DNA of 64,000 nt from Balneolaceae bacterium. Its GTDB lineage: Bacteria; Bacteroidota; Rhodothermia; Balneolales; Balneolaceae. Shown here piece after piece: positions 55,201 to 62,987 of the stretch (within the stretch, counting starts at the first letter, position 1; each line of letters starts with the position of its first letter). Position numbers and translations under genes: made by a program. The DNA is taken from the NCBI GenBank assembly GCA_017640665.1, contig JAEPQE010000001.1, forward strand, positions 1-64,000, read 5' to 3'. The notes below the pieces were generated by a model that saw only the letters and a program-made list of their open reading frames with translations, searched no databases and was not told the origin of the DNA.

Positions 55201-55633
55201 CATGGAAGAAGAATATGTACATGAAGAACAATCCAAAGTCTTGAAGGATATTGTTGAAAGTGGAGGTATTGCCGGTGTAGGAAGTCATGGTCAGTTACAG
55301 GGCCTTGGATATCACTGGGAGCTGTGGGCAATCCAAAGTGGAGGGCTTAGCGAACATGATGCTCTCAAAGTAGCAACCATTCATGGTGCGAAAGCAATCG
55401 GTTTGGAAAGAGATCTCGGAACAATTGAATCCGGCAAACTCGCTGATTTTGTAATTCTGGATAGAAATCCTTTGGAAAATATCCGGAATACTAACTCGGT
55501 GAGCTACATTATGAAAAATGGAAGATTATATGATGCGAACACACTCGATCAGGTGTTTCCTGTAGAAGATGAGCTTGGAACATTCTGGTGGCAAAATAGT
55601 GCACCAACTGGTGTTCCGGGTGTTAAAGAGTAG
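52262..55633 (+). CDS. secreted PD40 beta-propeller/amidohydrolase fusion
   Basis: 1123 residues. A signal peptide (1-30, ending near LIAQDEP) sends it to the periplasm. Residues about 45-610 hold repeated TolB/PD40 propeller motifs such as FSPDGKKVVFISDASGG and WSPNGGWIAFVTW. A very acidic linker (about 640-690, runs of Glu, Asp and Lys) separates it from an amidohydrolase domain starting TPEGTIVLRGGTAITMDG. The metal motif is DTHAHFRHP (HAH near 767-769). Further signatures are HGAKAIGLERDLGTIESGKLADFVILD near the C-terminus. At the site where many amidohydrolases have a metal-binding GTD, this one reads GVGSHGQLQG. The substrate is unknown; related fusions are annotated as dipeptidase- or imidazolonepropionase-like. 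It stands alone on the plus strand. Confidence 0.88.
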   Translation: MISKQLFQQTYFTFLIIIFSFTTTIPLIAQDEPVDSDSTEKKISNGDLPLEAGRTFSFDVNEGSWISLDVSPDGETIVFDFLGDLYTLPISGGEATQITEGMQFDSQPRFSPDGKKVVFISDASGGEGVWTIDLASEDMEKKQITKGKSNEYQSPEWAPDGNYIIASKNSPGNHKIWMYHVDGGSGVALVKEPGSLRMTEGAFSPDGRYVWFSRRSGTWNYNASMPQYQIATYDRETGDITTQASRYGSSFRATPSNDGNHLVYGSRYDEHTGLVIRDLNTGDERWLAYPVQRDDQESRASRDVLPGISFTPDDQFVVASYGGKIWKIPTSGGDAIEIPFSINGSIELGPELDFEYPISDSEDFIITQIRDAVPSPDGKKIAFTALNEVYTMDFPNGTPKKLVDLDETQAQPVWSPNGGWIAFVTWQPEGGKVYKVQPNGRNLTQLNEDNGVYQHPVWSNDNSRIVLVNGDSEGFRNATRRTAFRGTSNLVWISADGGPDNFIAFSNGRSNPHFVKGNDRIFLSSFNGLTSIRWDGTDEKEHLKVQGSPAPNSSFSPRASWIRMAPEGDKALAQLGYDLYVVTVPQIGGEAPTIRVGGSSSFPTDKLTDIGAQFPAWGWEANNIHWSIGNAHIRYSMDDAKAHKDSVEAAKELKKEQDEAKDSDEDVEEEEEADTDEEKEEKKEDEGYKPLEKRIEVKAKRDTPEGTIVLRGGTAITMDGDEIIRNADILIVNNRIQEVGSRGSFAIPEGAEIMDMSGKTILPGFVDTHAHFRHPVNLHRGQFWSYLTNLAFGVITTRDPQTATTDVLTYGDLVDAGELLGPRVYSTGPGVFSSENIKSLEHAQDVLMRYSSYYNTKTIKMYGAGNREQRQWIIEAAREQELMPTTEGSLDFKENLTQVIDGYPGHEHSFPVFPLYKDVVDLVAFSNTAYTPTLLVAYGGPWTENYFYSTERPHDNEKLNRFMPHENLDSRSRRRNAGWFMEEEYVHEEQSKVLKDIVESGGIAGVGSHGQLQGLGYHWELWAIQSGGLSEHDALKVATIHGAKAIGLERDLGTIESGKLADFVILDRNPLENIRNTNSVSYIMKNGRLYDANTLDQVFPVEDELGTFWWQNSAPTGVPGVKE

Positions 55634-55660
55634 CATAATCTTAATGATGAAGTGACAGGA

Positions 55661-55721
55661 GAAAGGTGATTAGGTTTGTCAATTCGCACCTTTCACCTAT
55701 CACCTATCACCTATCACTTAT
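55661..55721. repeat. inverted repeat and 7-bp tandem repeat in a convergent gap
   Basis: GAAAGGTG (55661-55668) pairs with CACCTTTC (55687-55694), a possible weak terminator of the amidohydrolase gene. It is followed by three perfect copies of CACCTAT (55694-55714) and one CACTTAT. This is too short and lacks spacers, so it is not a CRISPR array. Confidence 0.5.
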
Positions 55722-55728
55722 TTCTTAA

Positions 55729-55878
55729 TCAATCCCCACACTTACAACCAGGTCCACATTTGTGATCCGAAGAAGCCTGTGAGTTCCGAAGCGGCTTTAC
55801 GATAAAACGATTAGCAAGGTATACCAGCACCACTGCAAGTACTCCAAAAGCTACACCAGTTTGAAAATCGAACTCCAT
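55729..55878 (-). CDS. small FeoB-associated Cys-rich membrane protein
   Basis: 49 residues, read MEFDFQTGVAFGVLAVVLVY, then LANRFIVKPLRN and a Cys-rich tail CGPGCKCGD. One N-terminal membrane helix (about 8-24) is followed by a short basic stretch. Small proteins of this form are often encoded after feoB and are called FeoB-associated Cys-rich membrane proteins. They may bind iron or form the Feo complex, but their role is not settled. The ATG overlaps the feoB stop codon by one base (TAATG), so expression should be translationally coupled. Homology rests on layout and Cys pattern only. Confidence 0.8.
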   Translation of the reverse strand: MEFDFQTGVAFGVLAVVLVYLANRFIVKPLRNSQASSDHKCGPGCKCGD

Positions 55879-58022
55879 TATAAATTACTCCCTATTTGGA
55901 AGGCTATAAAAGAACTGATATATGCCAATGCTGTCATATACACAAACATGGCAGTTGGCCACTTCCAGGAATTGGTTTCCCGTTTCACAATAGCAATTGT
56001 ACTCATGCACTGCATTGCAAGAGCAAAAAATATCATCAATGAGATAGCCGTAGCGATCGAGTACACTGGTTTCCCGGTTTCGGGATTTACATCATTGATG
56101 AGTTTCTCTTTAAGCGTTGAACTTTCCCCATCTTCTTCCTCAATACTATAAATAGTATTCAAAGTCCCGACCATAACCTCACGAGCCGCAAAGGACGTGA
56201 TTAATCCGATTCCAATTTTCCAGTCAAAACCAAGGGGCTCGATTACAGGCTCAATCATCTTACCAAAACGACCAGCAAAACTGTGGCGCAGCTGATACGA
56301 CTCAGGGTTCTCGGTGATATCAAAAGAAGAATCGTATTCTGTGGATTCAGACTGTACTACTTGTGGCATTTCGGTTTTAGGGAAAGAGGCCAGAAACCAA
56401 AGTACGATTGAAATAGCGACTATAATTTTCCCTGCCTCGGTAATAAAAACTTTTCCACGCTCAGCGGTATTCTGAAATACCACCGACCATTTTGGCATCT
56501 TATACGCAGGAAGTTCCATTATGAATGGAGTCTGCTGCCCGGTGGGGAAAATTCGTTTCATCACAACAGCAGCAAAAACTGCCATCACAATTCCAAAAAT
56601 ATAGAGACCAAAAAAGGTGATCCCCTGTAGAGTGAAAATCCCCAACACCGTTGTTGAAGGAATAAAAGCAGCAATCATTAAGGCATAAACAGGAAGCCGT
56701 GCTGAACATGCCATAAATGGAAGCACCATTATAGTGATAATCCGGTCTCTCCAGTTTTCAATTGTACGGGTAGCCATTATACCCGGAATTGCGCACGCAA
56801 AGCCAGACATCAACGGAACAACAGAACGACCATGCAATCCTACTTTAGTCATGAATCCATCCATCACAAAAGCAGCTCTGGCCATGTAGCCGGTTCCTTC
56901 CAAAATGTAGATAAAGAAGAACAAAAACAGGATTTGCGGCAGGAAGATCACTACTCCACCTAAACCTGCGATCACACCGTCAACCAGTAAATCGTTGAGC
57001 ATTCCGTCCGGAAGTGTGTTTGCGACCCAATTCCCTCCTTCTACAAAAAGGAGATCAATCATATCCATAAAAGGAGTAGCCCATGAAAAAATAGCCTGGA
57101 ACATGAACAAGAGTACTAGTGTGAAAATAACAGGTCCGGCTACTTTATGTGTAACAAAAGCATCAATTCGATCGGTAATTGAAACCTCTGATTGAGCAGA
57201 ATGAGTAGCCGCTTCTGAAGTAGATTCTCCAATAAAATTATATCTGAGCAACACTTCGGCTGCCATTGGATTGCCACCACCTTGTTCTATAATTTGCTGG
57301 GCCTTTCGAATTGTTGCTCTTCCCTTTCCTTCATCCTCAAAAGTGTAAAAAGCGTCTTTAAAATCTCCCTCGCTAATCAGTCTTAATGCTTCAATTGCTT
57401 GAGCACGATCCGGAATATCTGTATGTAGCTTAATCCAGTCGTTTATTAGCAAATCCATTGCCTCTTTCAAGCTATCGTCAGGATTCCATTTCAGCGCTTC
57501 AGGTTTACTGAGATCGAAATTACTGATCTCTCCTTTTAGCTTTTCAATTTCGGTTTTATTTTTTGCTGAGATTGCTACAACAGGTATTCCCAATGAAGAC
57601 GAAATCAAATCCGGATTTATCTTGATTCCTTTTCCTTCAGCAACATCGGTCATGTTAAGTACAAGCATTACCGGAATTCCTAAATCCATAACTTGCGAAG
57701 CCAGATACAGATTCCGATCTAAGTTGCTTGAATCAACCACTACCAAAACTAAATCGGGCACTTCTTCATGCTCGTAACTCCCAATCAGGGTTTCATACGC
57801 AATCCGCTCATCCAGCTTTTTATAGTTAAGACTGTAAGCTCCGGGTAGGTCTATCACCTTATGAAGCACACCACCAATGATAGTAGTACCTACCTTGCGC
57901 TCTACCGTTATTCCTGGGTAGTTCGCTATTTTCTGTCGGAGCCCTGTAAGCGCATTGAAAATAGTAGATTTTCCCGTATTAGGATTTCCAACCAATGCTA
58001 TCGATAATGGTTCCTTATTCAT
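55878..58022 (-). CDS. feoB: ferrous iron transport protein B
   Basis: 714 residues. The N-terminal GTPase domain has G1 GNPNTGKST (10-18), G2 in YPGITVERK, G3 DLPGAYSL and G4 NMTDVAEG. A helical linker is followed by the Gate-containing membrane domain with about eight or more helices. Its conserved Cys in FACAIPGIMATRT and MACSARLPVYAL lie in the expected positions. FeoB imports Fe2+ across the inner membrane, helped by GTP hydrolysis. The gene starts 1 base after feoA (58024) and is followed by the small Cys-rich gene in a TAATG overlap. The order is feoA-feoA-feoB-small gene. Confidence 0.95.
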   Translation of the reverse strand: MNKEPLSIALVGNPNTGKSTIFNALTGLRQKIANYPGITVERKVGTTIIGGVLHKVIDLPGAYSLNYKKLDERIAYETLIGSYEHEEVPDLVLVVVDSSNLDRNLYLASQVMDLGIPVMLVLNMTDVAEGKGIKINPDLISSSLGIPVVAISAKNKTEIEKLKGEISNFDLSKPEALKWNPDDSLKEAMDLLINDWIKLHTDIPDRAQAIEALRLISEGDFKDAFYTFEDEGKGRATIRKAQQIIEQGGGNPMAAEVLLRYNFIGESTSEAATHSAQSEVSITDRIDAFVTHKVAGPVIFTLVLLFMFQAIFSWATPFMDMIDLLFVEGGNWVANTLPDGMLNDLLVDGVIAGLGGVVIFLPQILFLFFFIYILEGTGYMARAAFVMDGFMTKVGLHGRSVVPLMSGFACAIPGIMATRTIENWRDRIITIMVLPFMACSARLPVYALMIAAFIPSTTVLGIFTLQGITFFGLYIFGIVMAVFAAVVMKRIFPTGQQTPFIMELPAYKMPKWSVVFQNTAERGKVFITEAGKIIVAISIVLWFLASFPKTEMPQVVQSESTEYDSSFDITENPESYQLRHSFAGRFGKMIEPVIEPLGFDWKIGIGLITSFAAREVMVGTLNTIYSIEEEDGESSTLKEKLINDVNPETGKPVYSIATAISLMIFFALAMQCMSTIAIVKRETNSWKWPTAMFVYMTALAYISSFIAFQIGSNL

Positions 58023-58023
58023 C

Positions 58024-58245
58024 TTAACCTTCGATTTCTATACATTTGGCTTCAGATTCACGTAGTGTTAAAAGATATCCTCTCACCTTAATCTCAATTG
58101 GAAAGCCTAACGGCGCTTTTCTAACTACTTTAAGATCAATTCCGGGTGTAATTCCCATTTCGAGTAATCGGGTGGTGTCTGCTCCCTGGATGTTCTTAAC
58201 TCTGTAGGTGTCGGGAGAACTAATATCCGAAAGAAAAAGAGCCAT
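58024..58245 (-). CDS. feoA: FeoA-domain protein (feoB-proximal)
   Basis: 73 residues, all of them a typical FeoA SH3-like fold. Visible are LLEMGITPGIDLKVVRKAPLG and FPIEIKVRGYLLTLRESEA, with the conserved GITPG and LRxxEA signatures. FeoA works in the cytoplasm with FeoB in Fe2+ uptake. It lies between the other FeoA gene (3-nt gap) and feoB (1-base gap). A stretch just before GITPG, SDISSPDTYRVKNIQGADTTR (written here by its first and last residues, about 6-26), is somewhat unusual for the family. Confidence 0.9.
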   Translation of the reverse strand: MALFLSDISSPDTYRVKNIQGADTTRLLEMGITPGIDLKVVRKAPLGFPIEIKVRGYLLTLRESEAKCIEIEG

Positions 58246-58248
58246 TAT

Positions 58249-58470
58249 TTATTGAGGACTTACCAGAATAGTTTTTGCAAGAGTGGAGGCGATGGCCAAA
58301 CGGGCCTCACCAACCTGAAGGATCACACTTTTTTGATTTGAAATGATGCGACCCCTTGCTCCTTCCACGCAACCTAGTTCGTTTAACCTACAAACATCAT
58401 CGCAATGGCAGTCCAAACAACGGACTACAACTTCTTCTCCTTCCTTTCCAATGCTAAGCGGGTGCATCAT
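58249..58470 (-). CDS. second FeoA-domain protein (first gene of the feo operon)
   Basis: 73 residues, a more divergent FeoA. It keeps NELGCVEGARGRIISNQKS where GITPG usually is, and VQVGEARLAIA-like strands (VILQVGEARLAIASTLA). A Cys-rich beginning, VVRCLDCHCDDVCRL, has four Cys and one His, which could bind a metal and is absent from the feoB-proximal FeoA. The function of the extra FeoA is not known from sequence; it may sense iron or redox state. It is the first gene of the unit, preceded by an AT-rich gap with a possible operator at 58479. An alternative start is the second Met. Confidence 0.75.
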   Translation of the reverse strand: MMHPLSIGKEGEEVVVRCLDCHCDDVCRLNELGCVEGARGRIISNQKSVILQVGEARLAIASTLAKTILVSPQ

Positions 58471-58478
58471 AAAATTCC

Positions 58479-58501
58479 TTATTTAAAAATGATCTAAATA
58501 A
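58479..58501. promoter_or_regulatory. possible iron-responsive operator
   Basis: TTATTTA-N9-TAAATAA, a 23-bp inverted repeat, 8 bp before the feo operon start codon. Its position would suit a Fur- or DtxR-type repressor, but the sequence matches no consensus well and the region is AT-rich, so chance is possible. Confidence 0.25.
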
Positions 58502-58549
58502 AGATAAAGATTAATCTACTTTAAAGGAATCTCTTTTTTGTTAGAGAAA

Positions 58550-59200
58550 TCAAAGCACAGACTCTGGAAAAACTTCTTCAAATCCGTGTGGCGGTTTAGC
58601 TAAAGACCAAGTCTCGAAATAGAACTTCTTTTCGTTAGTAAGGCGTTTTCCATTGATAGAGAAAAACCGGAAAGCATCCGGTAAAAGATTCTGCAAAGGA
58701 TAAAAGAACTGTGTATAGATATTTTTTCTACTAAAGAAATGCAGATCGAACCCGTCTTTTGCTTCTCTCTTGTAGATAATTATCCAGTCTTTTTCTAGTA
58801 CATCCCTGAGCATCTTTCTTGTAAAGGAATGTACAATATCAGCTTCTACCTCTTCCTTTGAAGCCACTAAAACTTCATTCATTTCCAGCCCCTCAATCCC
58901 TGTTAAAAGTGATTTCTGTTCACCATCTTTTGTCGTAAAGGTAAATCCACCTAACCCTTTGTCTAAAGCTTCCATAAAAGCTTCGTATTCCGAAAGTACA
59001 TTAATTCCAAATTTCTCTTTCTCCAGATCACTTGCTGAAAAGTATAGTGTGGAATAGGTGGGATCCGGTTTGGTAAAAGCTGCCAGCGGATTATCATCAA
59101 CAGTTTCTGATGACGGAGCCAGATCACCCAGGCGTTGATCGTGGTGGAAAATGAGTTTAAGGATATCGGTTTGTGGCATTGATTGTAATTTCTTTTTCAT
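58550..59200 (-). CDS. hypothetical protein
   Basis: About 216 residues from ATG 59200 (alternatives 59206 and 59179). I do not recognise the family. The open frame continues upstream to 59353, but that part runs through an intergenic repeat with a long hairpin (59203-59330), so the extra 49 residues are probably not real. The protein lacks a signal peptide and membrane helices. It has alternating charged and aromatic stretches such as FHHDQRLGDLAP, YSTLYFSASDLEKEKFG and DGFDLHFFSRKNIYTQFF. It may be a soluble cytoplasmic protein. It is on the same strand as the feo operon but has its own gap on each side. Confidence 0.6.
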   Translation of the reverse strand: MKKKLQSMPQTDILKLIFHHDQRLGDLAPSSETVDDNPLAAFTKPDPTYSTLYFSASDLEKEKFGINVLSEYEAFMEALDKGLGGFTFTTKDGEQKSLLTGIEGLEMNEVLVASKEEVEADIVHSFTRKMLRDVLEKDWIIIYKREAKDGFDLHFFSRKNIYTQFFYPLQNLLPDAFRFFSINGKRLTNEKKFYFETWSLAKPPHGFEEVFPESVL

Positions 59201-59202
59201 TG

Positions 59203-59330
59203 TCATCCCGGACTTGATCAGGGATCTGTCGGGCGTGAATCGTTGATTATAATTTGAATTCCCTAAAGTATCGCACTTTACGGATCCTGAAACTTCCGAA
59301 GGAATGCCTTCGGCAAAGTTCAGGATTGTA
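59203..59330. repeat. intergenic repeat with long hairpin
   Basis: GTCATCCCGGACTTGATC...GGGATCTG (59203-59231) resembles the repeat at 50674. Downstream, ATCCTGAA...CCGAAGG (59284-59302) and CCTTCGG...TTCAGGAT (59307-59326) form an imperfect hairpin with an AATG loop. Such palindromic units occur in many genomes. This copy adds a misleading N-terminal extension to the neighbouring open frame. Confidence 0.55.
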
Positions 59331-59374
59331 GAAGTTAGATAATTCGATGACAATAATTATGCTAGTTACTGGTC

Positions 59375-59412
59375 AAAAAAAATCCCGGCTACACTATTGC
59401 AGCCGGGATTTT
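59375..59412 (-). terminator. rho-independent terminator after hppA
   Basis: AAAATCCCGGCT (59379-59390) and AGCCGGGATTTT (59401-59412) form a perfect 12-bp stem with a 10-nt loop. On the minus strand a run of T residues follows (59382-59375). It begins 19 nt after the hppA stop codon. It can also act for rightward transcripts, though with fewer T residues. Confidence 0.9.
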
Positions 59413-59430
59413 AAAATCAATTCGAATTGA

Positions 59431-61641
59431 TTAGATCATCGTTGCAATAACAAGAGCAACAACAGACATCAACTTAAGAAGGATGTTTAGTGATGGACCT
59501 GAAGTATCCTTGAATGGATCACCCACAGTATCACCAACAACACCAGCTTTGTGTGGTTCAGAACCTTTTCCATATTCCACACCATCTATGGTTACACCTT
59601 CTTCAATCATTTTCTTGGCGTTATCCCAGGCACCACCAGCGTTGGACTGGAACAGTGCCATCAATACACCTGCAGAAGTCACACCTGCAAGTAATCCACC
59701 AAGCATTTTTGCTCCAAGTGTTGGATCGTCACTAATGAATCCGGGTACAAATCCGAATAATACAGGAACAATCACAGCAAGAAGACCCGGAACAACCATT
59801 TCACGAATAGAAGCAGCAGTAGAAATCTCAACACATTTCTCGTATTCCGCTTTTCCATCAGCAGCTTCAAATGTAGTCTGATCTTCTTTAGACCATTCTT
59901 TGAAATCGGTCTCTCCGTTTTTGTTCATTACATCAAGAGCAGCTCTTAACTCAGGAATATCTTTGAACTGACGACGAACTTCTTCAATCATACTCATTGC
60001 TGCACGTCCAACCGCATTCATTGATAATGCAGAGAATAGGAACGGTAGCATAGCGCCAACAAACAGAGCTGCCATTACAAATGGATTCGTTACGTTGATG
60101 ATCACTTCTAATCCTGGATTTACAGCTTCATAGGCTGTGATGAAAGCAGCAAAAAGAGCTAGCGCAGTTAATGCAGCAGAACCAATCGCAAAACCTTTTC
60201 CAATCGCTGCTGTGGTGTTACCAACCGCATCTAGTTTATCAGTACGCTCACGTACTTCAGGCTCGAGCTCAGCCATCTCAGCGATACCACCTGCATTATC
60301 AGAAATAGGACCGTAAGCGTCAACAGCCAATTGGATTCCAGTATTTGCAAGCATTCCAACCGCAGCAATCGCAATACCATAAAGGCCTGCAAAGCTGTAT
60401 GCTCCGATAATTGCAATCGCAATAATGATGATAGGAATCGCAGTTGAAATCATTCCAACTCCCAATCCAGCAATAATGTTAGTAGCAGAGCCAGTTACCG
60501 ATTGCTTTACAATAGAAAGAACCGGCTTAGTACCTGTACCAGTGTAATGCTCTGTTACAAAACCGATTGCAAGTCCTGAAAGAAGGCCAAAGATGGTTGC
60601 AATAAACACTCCAGTGCTTGTGTACTCAATACCATTAAATGTCCAGTTTTCAGGCAATATCCAGGTTATGATGAAATAGGAAGCAACAAGCATTACTACT
60701 CCGGAGAAAAGTTCTCCCATATTCAATGCCTTCTGTGGATCTCCGCCTTCTTTAACTCGCACTAGAAAAGTCCCTAAGATGGAAGTTATAATCCCGGTTC
60801 CAGCTAGTACCAAAGGAAGTAAAACTGCTGATAGACCTTCAAAATTATCACTCCAGCTTGGAATAGTCATGAAAGCCGCTCCCAATACCATTGTACCAAT
60901 AATTGAACCGACATATGATTCAAAAAGATCTGCACCCATTCCGGCAACATCACCTACGTTATCGCCAACATTATCTGCAATAGTTGCAGGGTTTAACGGG
61001 TGATCTTCAGGAATACCTGCTTCTACTTTACCTACAAGGTCAGCTCCAACATCAGCTGCCTTGGTGTAAATACCGCCACCAACACGAGCAAATAATGCGA
61101 TAGATGATGCTCCGAAAGAAAATCCGGTTACTACAGCAAGTACTTTATTTACTGCATCAGCTCCATCAATTCCGAAGGTGCTTGAGAAAAGAAAAAACAA
61201 ACTTGAAAGTCCGAGAACTCCAAGACCAACTACTCCAAGTCCCATTACAGAACCTCCGGCAAAAGCAACTTCAAGTCCTTTACCTAAACTAATACGAGCG
61301 GCGTTGGTAGTTCTTACGTTAGCTTTGGTAGCAACTTTCATCCCGATGAAGCCTGCCAGACCTGAACAGATCGCACCTACAATAAAAGAGATAGCTACCA
61401 TCCAGCTTGAAGTAACTGCATCAGCACTTAGTGCTAAAATAATAGCTACAACAACTACGAAAATAGAAAGTACCCGATATTCTGCTTTAAGAAATGCCAT
61501 AGCGCCGGCAGCAATACTGTCTGCGATACGCCCCATTCTTTCGGTACCAACTTCCTGCTTATTTACCCAGGAAGATTTTAGTGCGGTAAAAAGAAGAGCA
61601 ATAACTCCTGCCGCTAATGAGAAAAAGATTATGTTTTGCAT
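59431..61641 (-). CDS. hppA: membrane-bound pyrophosphatase, K+-dependent type
   Basis: 736 residues with about 16 membrane helices. It hydrolyses PPi and pumps H+ or Na+ outward. The catalytic segments are [12 protein letters not shown] and [30 protein letters not shown] and, near the C-terminus, [16 protein letters not shown]. The phrase [10 protein letters not shown] has Ala where K+-independent enzymes have Lys, so it should need K+. Whether it moves Na+ or H+ cannot be told by eye. It is 44 nt after pth on the same strand and is closed by a strong terminator. It would reuse PPi, including that made in nucleotide metabolism, but the link to prs upstream is only suggestive. Confidence 0.95.
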   Translation of the reverse strand: MQNIIFFSLAAGVIALLFTALKSSWVNKQEVGTERMGRIADSIAAGAMAFLKAEYRVLSIFVVVVAIILALSADAVTSSWMVAISFIVGAICSGLAGFIGMKVATKANVRTTNAARISLGKGLEVAFAGGSVMGLGVVGLGVLGLSSLFFLFSSTFGIDGADAVNKVLAVVTGFSFGASSIALFARVGGGIYTKAADVGADLVGKVEAGIPEDHPLNPATIADNVGDNVGDVAGMGADLFESYVGSIIGTMVLGAAFMTIPSWSDNFEGLSAVLLPLVLAGTGIITSILGTFLVRVKEGGDPQKALNMGELFSGVVMLVASYFIITWILPENWTFNGIEYTSTGVFIATIFGLLSGLAIGFVTEHYTGTGTKPVLSIVKQSVTGSATNIIAGLGVGMISTAIPIIIIAIAIIGAYSFAGLYGIAIAAVGMLANTGIQLAVDAYGPISDNAGGIAEMAELEPEVRERTDKLDAVGNTTAAIGKGFAIGSAALTALALFAAFITAYEAVNPGLEVIINVTNPFVMAALFVGAMLPFLFSALSMNAVGRAAMSMIEEVRRQFKDIPELRAALDVMNKNGETDFKEWSKEDQTTFEAADGKAEYEKCVEISTAASIREMVVPGLLAVIVPVLFGFVPGFISDDPTLGAKMLGGLLAGVTSAGVLMALFQSNAGGAWDNAKKMIEEGVTIDGVEYGKGSEPHKAGVVGDTVGDPFKDTSGPSLNILLKLMSVVALVIATMI

Positions 61642-61685
61642 AATTCCGCTTGTGTTAGTTTACGTTTAGTTCCGTATCCCGAAAC

Positions 61686-62243
61686 TTAATTAAAAAAGTT
61701 CATTGCTCTTTCAATGCCAATATTCACAAATGCAAGAGCAGCATCGTGGGCTTTTTGGATAGAGGCTTCCACCTCTTCCATTTCTGATGGATCAAAAGGA
61801 GAAAGAACAAAGTCTACTTGCCTTCCTCTTTTGTAATCATTTCCGATACCAACTCTCAACCGGGGGTAATCTCTACTTCCCAACTTTTCGTTGATATCTG
61901 CAATTCCGTTATGACCTCCATCGCTTCCACCGGGCTTCATTCTTGTAGCACCTACAGGAAGATTCAGATCATCATATACTATGAGGCAATCTTTTTTATC
62001 GGTTTTATACTTGGCAAGGGCTTTTTTTACCGCTGTACCACTTCTATTCATATAGTTAGTGGGTTTAATCAGGATAATTTTTCGGCCTTTATACCTTCCT
62101 TCTGCAACAACAAATGGTCCGTTTCCGGCTCCGAATTCTGTAGAAAGTGTTTCCGCCAATAAATCAACTACATCAAAACCGATGTTATGGCGGGTTCCCT
62201 CATACTCTTGTCCAACATTTCCTAATCCTACAATTATGGACAT
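61686..62243 (-). CDS. pth: peptidyl-tRNA hydrolase
   Basis: 185 residues, normal size. It releases tRNA from stalled peptidyl-tRNA in the cytoplasm. The catalytic His is in GTRHNIGFDVVD (about residue 20), and the tRNA and substrate-binding segments LIKPTNYMNRSG, VYDDLNLPVGATRMKPGGSDGGHNG and RVGIGN are all present (the long segment is given by its two ends). It lies 30 nt after the L25/Ctc gene. The order prs-rplY(ctc)-pth is common in bacteria, which supports the assignment and suggests one transcript. Confidence 0.96.
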   Translation of the reverse strand: MSIIVGLGNVGQEYEGTRHNIGFDVVDLLAETLSTEFGAGNGPFVVAEGRYKGRKIILIKPTNYMNRSGTAVKKALAKYKTDKKDCLIVYDDLNLPVGATRMKPGGSDGGHNGIADINEKLGSRDYPRLRVGIGNDYKRGRQVDFVLSPFDPSEMEEVEASIQKAHDAALAFVNIGIERAMNFFN

Positions 62244-62273
62244 GATTTCAGGCTCCCGCTAAACAACACCTTT

Positions 62274-62966
62274 TTATTCTTCTGAACTGGATTCTTCGCT
62301 TCCGCCTTCTTCAGAACCTTCGCCTTCAGCTCCTTCTTCGCCTTCTGCAGCACCTTCTTCCGCTCCTTCTTCATCCTCATCATCTGTAAGAACATCACTA
62401 ACAAGTGCGCCTTTAGGTGGACGAATAGTTACAATGGTTCTACTTAGAGCATCTAGTGGAATAATTCCTTCAAGCTCTAAATCTCCAACATGGAAAGAAT
62501 TACCAATATTCAGAGGACTCACATCTACTTCAAATTCTGAAATAATAAATTCAGGAAGAACGCGGATGCGAATGAACTTCATAGGCTGGAATAAACGTCC
62601 GCCACCTTCAACTACACCACGGGGCGTTCCTTTAATTCTTACAGGAACACGCAAAGTAACTTTGTGATTATCTGAAAGAACATAGAAATCTGCATGAATA
62701 GGTCGGTCGGTAACCGGATCAAATTCTGTTCTCTTTAAAAGCGTCTTATATACTTTACCATCTATGGTAAGCTCCTGAAGCTTAGTTTGAGCTCTACGGA
62801 GGATTTTCTCCAATTCAAGCTCATCAATAGAGAAGTGAACATTCTCTTCTACTTCCGGGCCATAAAGTACGGCGGGAACTCTTTTCTCAGCTCTTAAAGC
62901 ACGGTTAGCCTGCTTAGAGAGTTCACGTGGAGCTCCTTCCAATTTTACTAATTCTGGGTATGCCAT
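62274..62966 (-). CDS. rplY: 50S ribosomal protein L25/Ctc (TL5 type)
   Basis: 230 residues. The N-terminal 95 residues form the 5S rRNA-binding L25 domain (ELSKQANRALRAEKRVPAVLYG; middle given by NRALRAEKRVPAVLYG). The next 90 form the TL5/CTC beta domain (VPVRIKGTPRGVVEGGGRL, GNSFHVGDLELEGIIPL). The last 35 residues are an acidic, Glu/Gly/Ser-rich tail (EEGAEEGAAEGEEGAEGEG and on), much longer than usual and probably unstructured. The protein belongs to the large ribosomal subunit and lies 21 nt after prs. The acidic tail is the odd point and may be lineage-specific. Confidence 0.93.
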   Translation of the reverse strand: MAYPELVKLEGAPRELSKQANRALRAEKRVPAVLYGPEVEENVHFSIDELELEKILRRAQTKLQELTIDGKVYKTLLKRTEFDPVTDRPIHADFYVLSDNHKVTLRVPVRIKGTPRGVVEGGGRLFQPMKFIRIRVLPEFIISEFEVDVSPLNIGNSFHVGDLELEGIIPLDALSRTIVTIRPPKGALVSDVLTDDEDEEGAEEGAAEGEEGAEGEGSEEGGSEESSSEE

Positions 62967-62987
62967 TTTTCGTTTACCTTATAAACA

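Noticed and set aside
55687-55721. Possible CRISPR or satellite array from CACCTAT repeats
   Set aside because: Only three or four direct copies of 7 bp without spacers, so a simple tandem repeat.
59201-59353. N-terminal 49-51 residues of the hypothetical gene at 58550
   Set aside because: They are encoded by an intergenic palindromic repeat with a strong hairpin, and the composition differs from the rest of the protein.
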